Shown: piece by piece, positions 11,178-22,991 of the stretch
How the letters are laid out: the number at the start of each line of letters is the position of its first letter
How positions within the stretch are numbered: the first letter of the stretch is position 1
The notes under the pieces: model-generated
Database searches by the model: none
Seen by the model: only the letters and a program-made list of their open reading frames with translations
Told to the model about the DNA's origin: nothing
From: Beroe forskalii
Lineage: Eukaryota > Ctenophora > Nuda > Beroida > Beroidae
Assembly: GCA_011033025.1 (NCBI GenBank)
Contig: WFMF01000051.1
Span: 558,001-622,000, forward strand
Direction: 5' to 3'
DNA: 64,000 nucleotides
Translations under genes and position numbers: made by a program

Positions 11178-11783
11178 GGGGGGGGCCAACCCCCATAAAC
11201 CCCCAAAAACCCCCAAAATTTTAACCCCCATTTGCCTTTTTCGATATCCACTTGGGGGTTTATGGGGGTTTAATTTTCCAGAAAAAGGTCGAAAATCTTC
11301 AATGAAAATTGGTACCATTTCAAAATAGGGCCAAAAATCGTCAACAAAAAATGGTACCATTTCAGAAAAGGCTTGAAAATCGCCAACAAAAAATGGTACC
11401 ATTTCAAAAAAGGGTCTAAGATTGTCAACAAAAAATGGTACCATTTCAAAAATGGCCGAAAATGGTACCATTTTAGGAAAGGTTAGAAAATCTGTCGAAA
11501 ATGGTACCATTTCAAAAAAGGCTTGAAAATCGCTGAAAAAATGGTACCATTTCAGAAAAGGGCCGAAATTCACCATCAATAAAAAATGGTACCATTTCAA
11601 AAAAGGCCAAAATCGTCAACAAAAAATGGTACCATTCCGTAAAATGCCAAAAATCCTGAACAAAATCAGATAAAACAGCAAAATTTAACTAAATTAAGCC
11701 CCCATAAAACCCCATAAACCCCAAAAATTAAACCCCATTTGCCATTTTTCGATATCCACCTACAACAGTTTATGGGGTTGGCA
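11178..11783. mobile_element. Non-autonomous TIR element with GGTACC minisatellite, 9 bp target duplication
   Basis: Flanked by ATTATCTAG at 11169-11177 and 11784-11792. The ends are inverted: a G run and GGCCAACCCCCATAAAC on the left, GGGGTTGGC on the right, each followed by a related C-rich block and TTTTTCGATATCCAC. The interior is a minisatellite of units containing AAAATGGTACCATTTC, itself a palindrome. Inserted in the LINE 3' UTR. A TSD of 8-9 bp suggests a hAT-like mobiliser, which is inference. Confidence 0.88.
11290..11640. repeat. GGTACC-centred minisatellite
   Basis: About ten units of variable 25-60 bp spacing, each with ATGGTACCATT preceded by AAAAA and followed by TTCAAAAAAGG or similar. 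Every unit is a self-complementary hairpin around GGTACC. The long minus-strand ORF over it is a translation of the repeat. Confidence 0.88.
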
Positions 11784-11971
11784 ATTATCTAGAATATTCT
11801 CAATTGATTTTTATATGTTCTAGTTTAAATTATTGAATATGTTCCTATGCCTATTGACAATGAAATCTGAATCATAATTGCTATAGCATTGAAAAGAATT
11901 AATATGTTAAGACTTTGGTGTAATGGCTACAAAATATAAATTACTTGTTTTATTAAATTACTTGTTTTATT

Positions 11972-12962
11972 AATTGTTGAATTCTGCAAGATTTTGTGTT
12001 ATGGCAAGAAATAAATTCTGGCAAAAAAATTGATGATATTACTCATAAAACAAATATGTTCTGAAAATAAATTAGTGCAATGCAAAAACTAATTATTGTG
12101 CAACAAATTGATGATTTCATTTTCTAAATCTGTTGATCTTGTGCCAACAATTTCAGAAACTTGATGTTTTGCAAAAAAATTGAGGCTGCTACAAATATAT
12201 TGATGATTTCAATTTAAACTTCAGTGCTGTTCTAAAAAATCGTTGACCAAACCACAAACTTGATGATTTTCATATAAAAATCATTTCTTGCGAGCAGAAT
12301 TAGGTGATAGGGAAAATATTTGATGATTCAAAAATAAGAAATTAGATATTTGAAATTTTTTGATGATCCACACAAAAAAATTAGCTGAAATGCGAAAATA
12401 AATATGGTGAAAAAATTTTATGATTTTGATTTTAGGAATTGTTGAATTCTGCAAGATTTTGTGTTATGGCAAGAAATAAATTCTGACCAAAAAATTGATG
12501 ATATTACTCATAAAACAAATATGTTCTGGAAATAAATAAGTGCAATGCAAAAATAATTATTGTGCAACAAATTTTTTCTAAATCTGTTGATCTGGTGCCA
12601 ACAATTTCAGAAACTTGATGTTTTGCAAAAAAATTGATGCTGCTAAAAATATATTGATGATTTCAATTTAAACTTCAGTGCTGTTCTAACAAATCGTTGA
12701 CTAAACCACAAACTTGATGATTTTCATATAAAAATCAGTTCTTACTAGCAGAATTAGGTGATAGGGAAAATATTTGATGATTCAAATTTGATGATTGCAA
12801 ATTTTTGATGATCCACACAAAAAATAAATAAGGTACAAAAAGGTGCGAAAATAAATAAGGTACAAAAATTGATGATTTTGATTTTAGGAATAGTTGAATT
12901 CTGCAAGATTTTGTGTTATGGCAAGAAATAAATTCTGACCAAAAAAATGATGATATTACTCA
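11972..12962 (+). repeat. Satellite 2 (458 bp unit), left arm, copies 2-3
   Basis: GTTGAATTCTGCAAGATTTT recurs at about 11977, 12434 and 12894 (periods near 458). CTTGTGCCAACAATTTCAG or its GGTGCC variant recurs near 12138 and 12592. Ends at the junction to satellite 1. Confidence 0.92.
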
Positions 12963-13380
12963 TTAAATCCCTGTGGTTTCAGTCTACAGAGATCAGGGAT
13001 CAGGAAAACTAATATGATGGTCCAGAAAATCAGTGGATTTGAATTATAAATTTGATGATAGGCTACTAAATCAGTGATCTGTGACCTATAACTGTTGATA
13101 AGACAATAAATTGATGTTTTGTGAATTAGAAAACAGTGTTGAACAAATAAAACATTGTTCCAGAATTGTAAGTCCAAATATATAACAAAATATTGATGAA
13201 TTTTGATGTGCTATACTGCAAATTTAATTGCAAGGTTTCTGCTTTCCAGGATAATTTTCGTTTAATTAATTTTAAATCCCTGTGGTTTCAGTCTACAGAG
13301 ATCATGGATCAGGAAAACTATGATGGTCCAGATAATCACTGGATTTGAATTATAAATTTGATGAGATGCTACAAAATCAG
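12963..13380 (+). repeat. Satellite 1, left arm, first part
   Basis: One full unit plus most of a second, orientation as at 1-1137. Interrupted at 13380 by a LINE. The 73-codon ORF over it is duplicated exactly in the right arm (26225-26446), showing near-identity of the arms. Confidence 0.92.
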
Positions 13381-15075
13381 AATAAAACAAAATTTCAGAA
13401 TAAAACAAAATTTTCTATTGACATTCCATTAATCATTCCTACATAGTGGAAAATATATCAGAACAAATATCTTGTCTTGCTGAGTATTAGAGGGGTTAAC
13501 AAAATTGTGCAATCAGAGTTTGTAAACAAGATAATTCATTTTCCTAGGCTCAGCTCATAAACTTAATAAGGACCTTCCACTTGGTATTAAAGTTTAAATC
13601 TTTAAAATTTGAGGCGGAATGCAGGGTCACAGGGCTTGAGGCTTGTTGTTTCATGGTTAATGAACCATCATTTAAAAGTAAGGATAATTTTATAACTCAA
13701 GAGTATATATTCAGGGTGAAGGTGTTACAGTTATATATATTGAACTGAACCTAGTTATTGACTGCCTTTTGTTCATAAAAGATTGCCAATAGTGAGTTTA
13801 AAACAAAAATTATATATAAACAAATTATAATATATAACCAAAATAAGTTTTATTGAATAAATAAAAGCATAATTCGATTAGAATATTAGAACATATTCTA
13901 GTTTTCCTTTGTAACAAGGGCAACCCATAAATCCAGAGAATGGTTTTGATTATTTGAGGATCTGTGAATGCGACTACTGCTTGAAATCAACTAAATATGA
14001 TAGAGGTTTAACTCAATGCTATTCCAACAAGATCTGTCCCATTCATGTGGATCACCATCTGCCTGGATCTCCAACAATTTCTTTTTGAGCTCAGATTTTA
14101 TTGAGAGGGATTTGGTATTAAGATCATACATTTTGACAAGGTCACGGACAACATTCCAGATTATGCTTCCACGATATCTAAAAGTTTTCGTGGGCATTGG
14201 TGTCAGTAAATAGGTGTCTTTCCCAGCCCTTTTAGAAAGTTCAAATTTGCTGTAAATTCCCATTGGTGATCTAAATTTGAGAATTTTAAACATTTCGTTT
14301 CCACAGTGATATACATATAGGTTTTTGATGTTCATTATCAACTGTGAGTTGAAAAGTGGCTTGGTGTGCTCACGCCTGTAAAATTTTTTCATCTAGATGT
14401 TGCTCCCCATATGGGCGAACTCGTGCACATGTTCTGAATTTATCAAGATATTTTTCTTTATTGCCAAATAAGATCCGAATGCACTTTTTCTGCATTCTAA
14501 ATAGAGGTTCGAGTTTTGTGTTACTGACACCACCCCATACTGTTATACCATAAGTGAGATGACTTTCAAATAATGTATAGTAGATGTTTTTAAGAAGCTC
14601 ATCTGGCATGTTGTCTTTGATGACATTTATAACCCCAGTACTACATGATAGCTTTTTAGTTAGGTTCCTTATGTGAGCGTTCCAATTAAGTTTCTCATCA
14701 ATTGTCACCCCCAAAAATTTTGTTTCTAAAACTCTATCAATTTCATTTTCATCAATTTTCAATACATAATCTGCAGTGTCATTTTCTTGGAGTTCAGTGG
14801 GTTTGAAGTCAATGTAACAGCATTTAGACATGTTTATGTGCAATCTATTTAGGAGCATATAGTAACTAACAGATTTAAGAATTTCATTTGCTTTTTTGTA
14901 GACTTCTATTTTATCTTTACCACTAACAAATATATTTGTGTCATCTGCAAAGAGGACAAATTCAGCATCAATTTGGGCATTTGAAATATCATTAATGTAC
15001 ATTAAGAAGAGTAGGGGACCAAGGCAGCTACCTTGAGGCACTCCAAATATTACTGGTAACTTATCTGAGATTTCA
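13381..15075 (-). mobile_element. LINE, 5'-truncated, with 8 bp target duplication in satellite 1
   Basis: Flanked by AAAATCAG at 13373-13380 and 15076-15083, a duplication of satellite sequence. On the minus strand it begins inside the RT motif B region and ends in a tail of TTTTGTTTTATT repeats, closely like the tail of the LINE at 9203-11971. Same broad family, but a diverged copy. Confidence 0.9.
13991..15074 (-). pseudogene. LINE reverse transcriptase fragment with one frame change
   Basis: Minus-strand coding remnant. The first frame carries VPQGSCLGPLLFLMYIND, FADDTNIF and LGVTIDEKLNWNAH, the RT motifs B, C and thumb, ending near 14370. The second frame, overlapping from 14392, continues with REHTKPLFNSQ and RYRGSIIWN, the C-terminal region, to a stop at 13991. 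The switch falls in an A-rich run around 14380-14392, so it is either a real decay mark or a sequencing indel. Motif A and everything before it are missing by 5' truncation. About 45-50 percent similar by eye to the other LINE. Confidence 0.9.
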
Positions 15076-15518
15076 AAAATCAGTGATCTGTAAACCTATA
15101 ACTGTTGATAAGACAATAAATTGATGTTTTGTGAATTAGAAAACAGTGTTGAGCAAATAAAACATACTTCCAGAACTGAAAGTTCATATTATATATAACA
15201 AAATATTGATGAATTAAGATGTGCTATACTGCAAATTTAATAATCTTTGTTTAATTAATTTTAAATCCCTGTGGTTTCAGTCTACAGAGATCAGCTGATC
15301 AGGGATCAGGAAAACTATGATGGTCCAGAAAATCAGTGCATTTGAATTATAAATTTGATGAGAGGCTACTAAATCAATGATCTGTAAACCTATAACTGTT
15401 GAATGTTGATAAGACAATAAATTCATGTTTTGTGAATTAGAAAACAGTGTTAAACAAATAAAACATTGTTTCCAAATTGAAACTTCATATACATAACAAA
15501 ATATTGATGAATTTTGAT
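15076..15518 (+). repeat. Satellite 1, left arm, remainder
   Basis: Resumes after the LINE target duplication, includes another AAATCCCTGTGG start near 15262, and stops abruptly at GAATTTTGAT where non-satellite core sequence with CCTTCCGTAACG begins. Confidence 0.9.
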
Positions 15519-15750
15519 TTCCTTCCGTAACGAAAAATAGGTGGAATAGTTGTATTATGAAAAATCCTAAATGTATTTTAATATTTCAACTACAAAACCT
15601 CCCCATTGATGCCATAAGGATGTTCGTGACAAAAACTGCCATTCCTAGGGTTTTAATAAGGGAGATATAACCCTGATTTTTTCTTCCGTAACGTTACGGA
15701 AGGATTTTTTCCGTGGTGTTACGGAAGGATTTCCTTCCGTAACATTGTGG
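15519..15750. repeat. Subterminal CCTTCCGTAACG motifs, left core
   Basis: CCTTCCGTAAC-type motifs occur near 15522, 15684 and 15739, with inverted copies (GTTACGGAAGG) near 15694 and 15719. The same motif reappears only near the other end of the core at 25491 and 25688. Such inward-facing clusters are typical of transposase binding sites, but that role is inferred. Confidence 0.6.
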
Positions 15751-16267
15751 CACAGCTCAGTGAACTCCCAACTAGTGCTGTGTAATTTCTTAGAACTATC
15801 AATTGAGCCTTATAAAACGATCACTTTGTTTCTAAGAAATATAGACTGTTCCATCACTGCTTTTCTTTGCTACAACTAGGAAGCTATTTTCACTTCTTTG
15901 TTTGTGATACAAAATTGCTGTTATACATTGGAGCTGTTGAAGTGTTGAGGCTTGTTGCAGCTTTGCAGTTGTAATTTTGTTTAAATACAGTTTTTAATCA
16001 ACAAACCACAGTATAAAAGTGGAGAAATTTGACCCATTCATATGTTAAAAATCGTATTATAGTGCTATATTGTATTGTGTCCTCTATGATAATGTAATTG
16101 AGGGATATGGTTTTGATAATTATTATAGACTTTTATGCCATAGGACTATTTTGAAGATTTTTGATCGGAAGAATAATGTTTCAATGCTTTATTAGCTTAT
16201 TAGTTTGTTGAATGCCTTAGTGCCTTACCATATTTGCTTACCTATTATATTGTTTTCTGCAGTTCTT

Positions 16268-16845
16268 ATGGCTCCAAAGTCGTCAGCTGAACGAGTTAGG
16301 AAGCACAGACAAAGATTCGAAGTGACCCTGTCAAATATCTCCATGCTCTTGAGAAGGACAGGAAATCTCAAAAGCTCAGATCATTAAAACAACCTGAGAA
16401 CAAATCTGCATATGAAGAATTTAAAAGTATGGACAGGAAAGAAAGTCCACAACCAATGATGCCATTGAAGAATCTGGCACTCCTCTGCAGCTTCCATTGC
16501 TAAATCGGTTTACAAAGTCAAACGGAATTTGCCTAAGGGTAGATCCAGTGCAGTGGCTGTGGTATCTAACTTGATAGGTTCACTTACACCAAAACGAAGA
16601 AAGAAGTCATGCAAAATCAAAGATGGTGAAATATGACTCAAGTGGGCGAAATTTGAACTCAGAAAGTGTGGACAAAAAGTTTTGGCATTCCTAGAATCAA
16701 GTGGATATATGTCACATTGCCCCAGGAAGAAATGAAACAGTGTACATGGGGAAAGACGATCTGGGAGAAAAAAAAAAAAAAAGTTTACAGACCCAAACAT
16801 TATCTCAGATGGACCTTAGAGGAACAAAATTTTTGCACGAATGAA
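16268..16845 (+). pseudogene. DDE-like transposase-type gene, N-terminal part
   Basis: Begins MAPKSSAERVRKHRQRFE after a good acceptor (TTTTCTGCAG), a basic N-terminal motif that I know from a multicopy protein family of marine invertebrate genomes. It continues in another frame with DPVKYLHALEKDRKSQKL and EFKSMDRKESPQP, then VKRNLPKG, VVSNLIGSLTPKRRKK and LAFLESSGYMSHCP, and near the break YRPKHYLRWTLEE. These blocks keep the family order (basic region, hinge, region before the catalytic core). At least three frame changes or stops are present, so it is a pseudogene. It is split by the foldback element at 16846 and resumes at 23441. The superfamily name is not certain. Confidence 0.7.
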
Positions 16846-17159
16846 TAGGTGCGCCTTTTTTCAAAGTTTTTTGGGCACAATTGTTCACTGGTGATCTGGG
16901 ATGAGCTGACATGAATATATTTTTGAAATTGACAACGCCTTCCTTGTCCGCAGGGGCCTTTTTGTGTTTCAGACGTCATGTCACGTGTCATATCACGACC
17001 CGTCTGTTAGTACTTTGTGCGCTGGTCGCTTCGCGCGCGATTGTTACCGTAGATTGTTACTGTATGTTCGCGGATCTGTGGTCTGATGGCAGAGTAATTC
17101 GTACGCATTGCTCATGGTAGTGGTATTATAGGTCCAATGTCAAGTGTTAAAGCACAATA

Positions 17160-19246
17160 CTGAAAATGTTCACAAGAAACGCATGGACCGATCGAGATTC
17201 GTTTGTTTTTTGTAAATACTTTAATTAGCTACAATGGCTCAAAGATGGCATCATCAAGTATACAACTATACAAGAGAAGAAAAGAATCAAAAAGATCTTA
17301 GAAAACTCATATTACCTAATACCTTAATACCTCAGCTAAGCGGATCCGCTTGACTAAAGCTAAGCGGATCCGCTTAACTAAGCAGATCCGCTTAGCTAGC
17401 TAAGCGGATCCGCTTAGCGGTCCCTCTCAGCTTAGTGGATTCAGCCAAGCGGATTCAGCTGTGTCTGGGAGGATTCAAGTGAGCGGATTCAACTAAGCAG
17501 ATTCGGCCATGCGGGTTCAAGTTAGCGGATTTTAGCTTTAGTGATTCAGTCGATCTGCACGATTCCATTCGATTCACCTGAGTCGATTCAATTCAATTCG
17601 AGTCGATTCACCCGAGTCGATTCACCGAGTCCATTCGATTCGATTTGAAGTCTGACCGATTCAAGTCGAGTCGAGTCCATCTGATCTGTCGATTCGATTC
17701 GTCGATTCGATTCGTCGATTCGATTCGTCGATTCGATTCGATTCGTCAGACTGGATTCGTCGATTCGATTCGTCAGTTCCGATTCGTCGATTCCATTCGT
17801 CGATTCGATCGTCGCCTGATTCGTCGATTCGATTCGTCGACGTACTGATTCGATTCGATTCGACGGTTTGACTTAATTTATTTGACTCGACGATTCACCC
17901 GACGGTCTGATTCGTCGATTCACTTTCGTTGATTCGATTCGACGATTCGATCTCGGACGATTTAATTTGCCGATTCGATCTGCCGATTCGATTTACCTGT
18001 TGATCGATCGTCGATTCGATTCGTCGACTGATTCCAATTGGCCTGATTCGTCGATTCGATTGCTTCGTCGATACCGCCTGTCGATTCGACCGTCGATTCG
18101 ACTCGTCGATTCGATTCGTCGACGATTCGTCGTCGATACCTGTCGATTCGATTCGTCGGATTCGTTTCATTTACCGTCGATTCGATTCGTCGATTCGATT
18201 CGTCGATTCGATCTCGTCGATTCGATTCGTCACCCGATCTCACCCACGATTCGCCCGAGCTCGCCCATTCGATTCCATTCGATCTGCCGATCGAATCGTC
18301 GAATCAAATCGTCGAATCAAACCGTCGAATCAAACCGTCGAATCAAACCGTCGAATCAAACCGTCGAATCAAACCGTCGAATCGAATCGACGAATCGAAT
18401 CGACGAATCGAATCGACGAATCGAATCAACGAATTAAATCGAATCGACGAATCGAATCAACGAATTAAATCGTCGAATCGAATCGTCGAATCGAATCAAC
18501 GAATTGAATCGACGAATCGAACCGTCGAATTGAATCGTCGAATCAAATCGTCGAATCAAACCGTCGAATCGAATCGAATCGAATCGACGAATCGAATCGA
18601 CGAATCGAATCGACGAATCGAATCGACGAATCGAATCGACGAATCGAACTGACGAATCGAATCGACGAATCGAATCGACGAATCGAATCGACAATCGACG
18701 AATCGAATCGACGAATCGAATCGACGAATCGAATGGACTCGACTCGACTTGAATCAAGTCGACTTCAATCGAATCGAATCGACTCGAATTGAATCGACTC
18801 GAATTGGATTGAATCGACTCGAATTGAATCGAATGGAATCGATACGAATCGACTGAATCCACTAAGCTAAATCCGCTAACTTGAACCCGCATGGCCGAAT
18901 CTGCTTAGTTGAATCCGCTCACTTGAATCCTCCCAGACACAGCTGAATCCGCTTGGCTGAATCCAATTGCTGAGAGGGGACATATGGGATCCGCTTAGCC
19001 AGTTAAGGGATTGTTTTTTTGTTAAGTGGATCCGTTTTAGTCAAGCGGATCCGCTTAGCTGAGGTATTAAGGTATTAGGTAATATGAGTTTTCTAAGATC
19101 TTTTGATCTTTTCTTTTCTTCTTGTACATTGCATAGTTGTATACTTGATGATGCCATCTTTGTTATTGTAGTTACTGTTATTTAAGAAAGAAACAAACTC
19201 GAATCTCGAGCAGTCCATGCGTTTCTTGTGAACATTTTCAGTATTA
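17160..19246. repeat. Giant palindrome of the foldback element
   Basis: The left half reads GTTCACAAGAAACGCATGGA, AGATGGCATCATCAAGTATA, TACCTAATACC, then several AAGCGGATCCGCTT palindromes. The right half gives the same blocks inverted up to 19246. Both halves run into GATTCG minisatellite towards the centre. AAGCGGATCCGCTTA is itself self-complementary and recurs four to five times per arm. Confidence 0.9.
17560..18865. repeat. GATTCGATTCGTC minisatellite, inverted about 18288
   Basis: Left of 18288 the strand reads repeats of GATTCGATTCGTC. Right of it the strand reads the complement, GAATCGAATCGACGAATC, over a similar length. The several long Arg/Ser/Asp-rich ORFs here are readings of this repeat and not genes. 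Confidence 0.93.
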
Positions 19247-20379
19247 TATGGCTCCCAAGCCCTTATTTGCTATCATGTACATAGTACTATTGAAGGGTTA
19301 CTAACCTGAACCAGTTAATAACCCTTTATATTGAGTCCCTGAGACTAAGTTATTAGTCCAGATCGACCCCGAATAACCCCAAACGACAGAGAGTAAATTT
19401 TATCAATTGAACAATCTTAATCTTGGCTTATAATCACATTCGTCGCAACAGCAATTAGAGCTTCTCAAAATCAGAGTCAAAAATTAGGTGCTCTAAACTA
19501 GTCTAACGAAATCCATGATAGCAAACGGCGATTGAAACACATACTGTTCATCCGGGCTTACAATTTATTTCCGGTATCACGGTTTGACATGAGACTCTGT
19601 ACTCGAGAATCTAGAGATTCGAGATGAATCATGCGAACCACAATTAGAATGTTAAACTTTCTGCCAAAACAAATTAGCGGTAGACTCTTATATGTCATTA
19701 TCATGCGTATAAACGTATAAGTAGCGAATTCAAAATTTAACCAAGCTCCTTATAATTATGTGATAGCCCAGGCTAATTCTATGATGGAATTTTAAGAATT
19801 ACCATGATGTTAGGGTGAAGAGGAAAAGGTGTCAGCTTCATTGGTTATCGATTCAACACATGAAGATGAACGAATTATCTAAACATCTAACTATAATCCG
19901 GTGTAATTCATTTTCATTCGGCCTGTAAATTCTGGGTACTGCATATTTGAGTATTCGATACTTAAAAAACTAAATGTAATCAGCCCTGTGAATAAGACAC
20001 CAATGGCTCTGCTTCCGAGTCTGCAGCCCTATCGAAAGACCATTATTTTCCATGTTTTAACCATGTTTTTAATGAGTGGTTTCAAGCATAATATCACTAG
20101 TTAACCTCAGTAGAGATATAACATCTAGTTTTTGAACTGCTTCGCCTTCATAAAACACATCATTATTGAACTCGGCTTCTCGGCCGCACAATAATGCATA
20201 TATGTAAAGCATGCGCCGCAACATATATCATGTTACTTACCTCTACTTCGGTTAATAGTTCTATACATGCAGCTTTAACACTGACACATTGGGACCTATT
20301 ATTACCCTTGCAGTGTACTATTTTCGAATTTTTGAGCAATATTAATCATGTAATTCCACCGTACCCAGCAGTTGAATTA

Positions 20380-20482
20380 CTCTTTTCAAGTGTGTAATTA
20401 CTATACCCCAACTGTTGAATTACTATTCAGGTGTTGAATTACTATTCTCAACTGTTGAATTACTACTGTTGAATTACTACAA
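20380..20482 (+). repeat. Short tandem repeat CTGTTGAATTACTA
   Basis: Four or five degenerate copies of (A)CTGTTGAATTACTA just upstream of the recombinase relic. Confidence 0.75.
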
Positions 20483-20546
20483 ATTTTCTCCTAAATGCTC
20501 ATATTTTGCAATGATTCTAACCTATTTACTATCTTAGGTAGTATGA

Positions 20547-21763
20547 ATGCTAACTAATGAGGTTATGGACCGGTTTCAAGCAGCTTCAGACGAACAACTA
20601 GATGCCTTTATCCACGATCAGCAGTCCTCAAACACGAGAAAGTCTACAGAAAATGCAATCAATCTTCTCACTCAATATAAGATTGAAGCGCTAAGTGCTC
20701 GGGAAGACTACGACTCAATTGATAGAGATTTGTTAGTTAAGCTTCTGAAATCGTTTTTATCAAATGGTTTTGAAAGAAGATGGGAGCATTATGAACCTGG
20801 TTCTTTACAAATCATGCACTACGGAATCTTACGCTACCAGGGAAAAAATTTTCCATTGGAATTCACCGTGTCACAAAACAGGATATCGTTTCCCATCTTG
20901 GCAGAACAAAAACTCATGCAAATTAAAAGGGAGCTTGCCGAATAAGAGTGACGCTCTCACAAGCCTGAGACAAACTTCCTCTTTGAGAATGGGGCCGGAA
21001 AAGTATCACCCAAGGGCTCTGAGGAATGCAGTTCAAATGTTCGTTAATTCTAGGTCGAGGCTCCTCAGAACAAAGGTCGTTGTGTTTCGGCATGCATGTA
21101 ATCGTTGTGAATGGACACCAATTTCTAACTTTAAATGGTAGAGCGAGTTAGCAAATCAAGACAGGGAGAGGATAAGGGATATACGGCACGGTAAGTTGGA
21201 GTTCTTGCATGCCTGCCTCGATCATCCTGATAAATGTCCAGTTTCACTATTTCAAGTACCAGAGAAACGGCCAGAGACATGTCACATCCTGATAGCCCCA
21301 TGTTCCTGCTAGTAGACAAGAGAGCTCCAACGGACTTTTCGGAAGCCATATGAGGGTTATGATTTGTGGTATCATTCGAAACCAGCTGGAGTAAATACTC
21401 TAGGCAAAACAGTGAAAAGCATGGTAGATCTTCTGAAAATGGATGTAGGAGGACGAGATCAGTAATACCAGTAAGAAAGACAGGTCAATACGCTTGGTAG
21501 CAGTGGAGTACCAGAAAAAGAGAATCATGGCTTACACGGGACACAAAATCATCGTCCCTTGTTCATTATGATTGCCTAAATGTTGACGAAGGAACTGATA
21601 TTTCGAACATTTTACTAATGGGTAATGCAGAGTATACTTCCCAAGAAACTCCTCCAATAATCATCGGTTCTCCAGGCAAGAAACAATCCTCAGACAAACG
21701 TGCCACAGCCAAAAACAACCTTCCAAGCAACGTGTTCGTCCTTCTCCCCAGTCTCAAAGAATG
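20547..21763 (+). pseudogene. Crypton-type (DUF3504/KIAA1958-like) tyrosine recombinase relic
   Basis: The first 132 codons are open from ATG at 20547 and contain NTRKSTENAINLLTQYK (core-binding SAM-like domain) and YEPGSLQIMHYGILRY, matching the DUF3504 pattern YEP.SL..M..SI.RYL. Later pieces in changing frames give YHPRALRNAVQMFVNS, then WYHSKPAGVNTLGKTVKSM, an RKTG block, AYTGHK and a HYD tail, in the order expected for the catalytic domain (RKT box, GHK box, tyrosine). In Crypton proteins these are the cut-and-join residues. At least three frame changes or stops interrupt it. No reverse transcriptase is nearby, so a DIRS-type retroelement is less likely. Assignment is by motif recall. Confidence 0.68.
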
Positions 21764-21914
21764 ACGGCAACTAGTCCAGGTAGTTGAATACCCACGTGTA
21801 TTTAATATGCCAAAAAATATTATGCATATGTGACATAAGTATTGTCGAAATGAGCCAATTTTTAAGGTATTTTAATTTTCACGCATTTTTCATTTTCATC
21901 TCTGATGGATGGTA

Positions 21915-22119
21915 GGACAAAACACCACCCAGACAAAACCCCACCCGGACATAACCCCACCTTAGAACACAAATTGCGCGATGGGAACGTTCGTGCGAAC
22001 CATACGTCCTAACCCTAACCGTAACATTGGTGTCACAGGATTACGCACGTAGTCCCTTTGCGCAATTTGTGCTCTAAGGTGGGGTTATGTCCGGGGTTTT
22101 GTCCGGTGGGGTTTTGTCC
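21915..22119. mobile_element. Hairpin element with GGACAAAACCCCACC-type ends
   Basis: Ends are inverted: GGACAAAACACCACC and ACCCGGACATAACCCCACCT on the left, GGTGGGGTTATGTCCGGGG and GGTGGGGTTTTGTCC on the right; arms of about 75 bp around a 55 bp loop. Non-coding and about 205 bp. No clear target duplication. It lies at the end of the recombinase relic. Confidence 0.78.
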
Positions 22120-22139
22120 GCGCACCTCTGGATGTAAAC

Positions 22140-22985
22140 TGACTAAATTTATTTTCAGGAGATGACGATGATAGCAGCTGAGTGGAATGTCTCAAATGTT
22201 CTCTGACTCACTCTGGAGATTGGGCCACGGATTTAGTACCATGGAGATGAGGCCCCAGGGCCATCCCGAGCTTCTACTGGTACTCTGCCTAGGAACACAG
22301 ATGATAGGGTTCGGCTTTTACGGCGACCTCCTCTACCAGCAGATCGTCATGATCGGAAGAGACGTCGGCCCAATACTGATGAGTCGGGTGCGACTGGGAT
22401 AACGTATCCGAAGACTCAGGTAACATAAACTTGGACATTGCGCCGTGTTCAAGTGATGGGCCTGCTCCATCATCGAGAGCGATTGTTGCACGGTCACAAG
22501 GACAATCTAACGGGACCATGAGCCTTCCCCATGGCAGCAGCAGTGGTGGTAATGTTACAGACGATTTTTGGAGATTCCTGTGTTTCTCAATGGTAATATC
22601 ATTGTTAATGTAAGTGGGCAAACTTGAGTTGTAGCTTGAGGTGTTTGTCATATAAATTTCGTTCTGAAATGTTGTATCCCTAATTTTCTCAAGTACTATT
22701 GCTAGTTTTTACGGTTTCGAAATAGTACTCTAACTGTAGAGCAATTACCGTAACATAGATCACAAGATGCGATACTTAATTCAATTCCTGTGTTTCGTTA
22801 AATTTATATTTGTTAATAATGCTATATGATGATCATCATTCACGTTTGATATTTTAAGATTTGAACTGTTTATATTATTTTGAATCTGTTTAAACTTTGA
22901 ATAATTTGAAACACTTATTTATTCGTTTATTCATAATGTTTCCCTTTCTATCATCTCCTTTGATTGATGCATATGGCAGGGTAAT
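22140..22985 (+). other. Possible 3' exon and downstream part of the recombinase element
   Basis: A good acceptor (TTTATTTTCAG) at 22149-22159 precedes a GC-richer block to about 22420 reading Arg/Pro/Ser/Thr-rich peptides in one frame and ending near a GTAACA. It may be the C-terminal exon of the recombinase relic. 22430-22985 has nothing recognisable. Confidence 0.3.
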
Positions 22986-22991
22986 AATATA

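Larger units (their letters stand above)
9203..11971 (+). mobile_element. LINE (non-LTR retrotransposon), 5'-truncated, in satellite 2
   Basis: Carries a partial reverse transcriptase ORF, a long 3' UTR interrupted by a TIR element at 11178-11783, and a 3' tail of two copies of AAATTACTTGTTTTATT. The 5' end is truncated within the RT. A closely similar tail ends the LINE at 13381-15075 and the fragment at 43912-43950. No target duplication was found, and satellite sequence was lost at the insertion. Confidence 0.85.

Noticed and set aside
11154-11600. 148-codon ORF with repeated MVPFF/KWYHF blocks
   Set aside because: Reading of the GGTACC-centred minisatellite; no gene.
17645-18892. Four long ORFs rich in Arg, Ser, Asp and Ile on both strands
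   Set aside because: They are translations of the GATTCGATTCGTC minisatellite and its inverse in several frames at once.
22005-22025. Telomere-like CCTAACCCTAACC
   Set aside because: Only two units, in the loop of a hairpin element.
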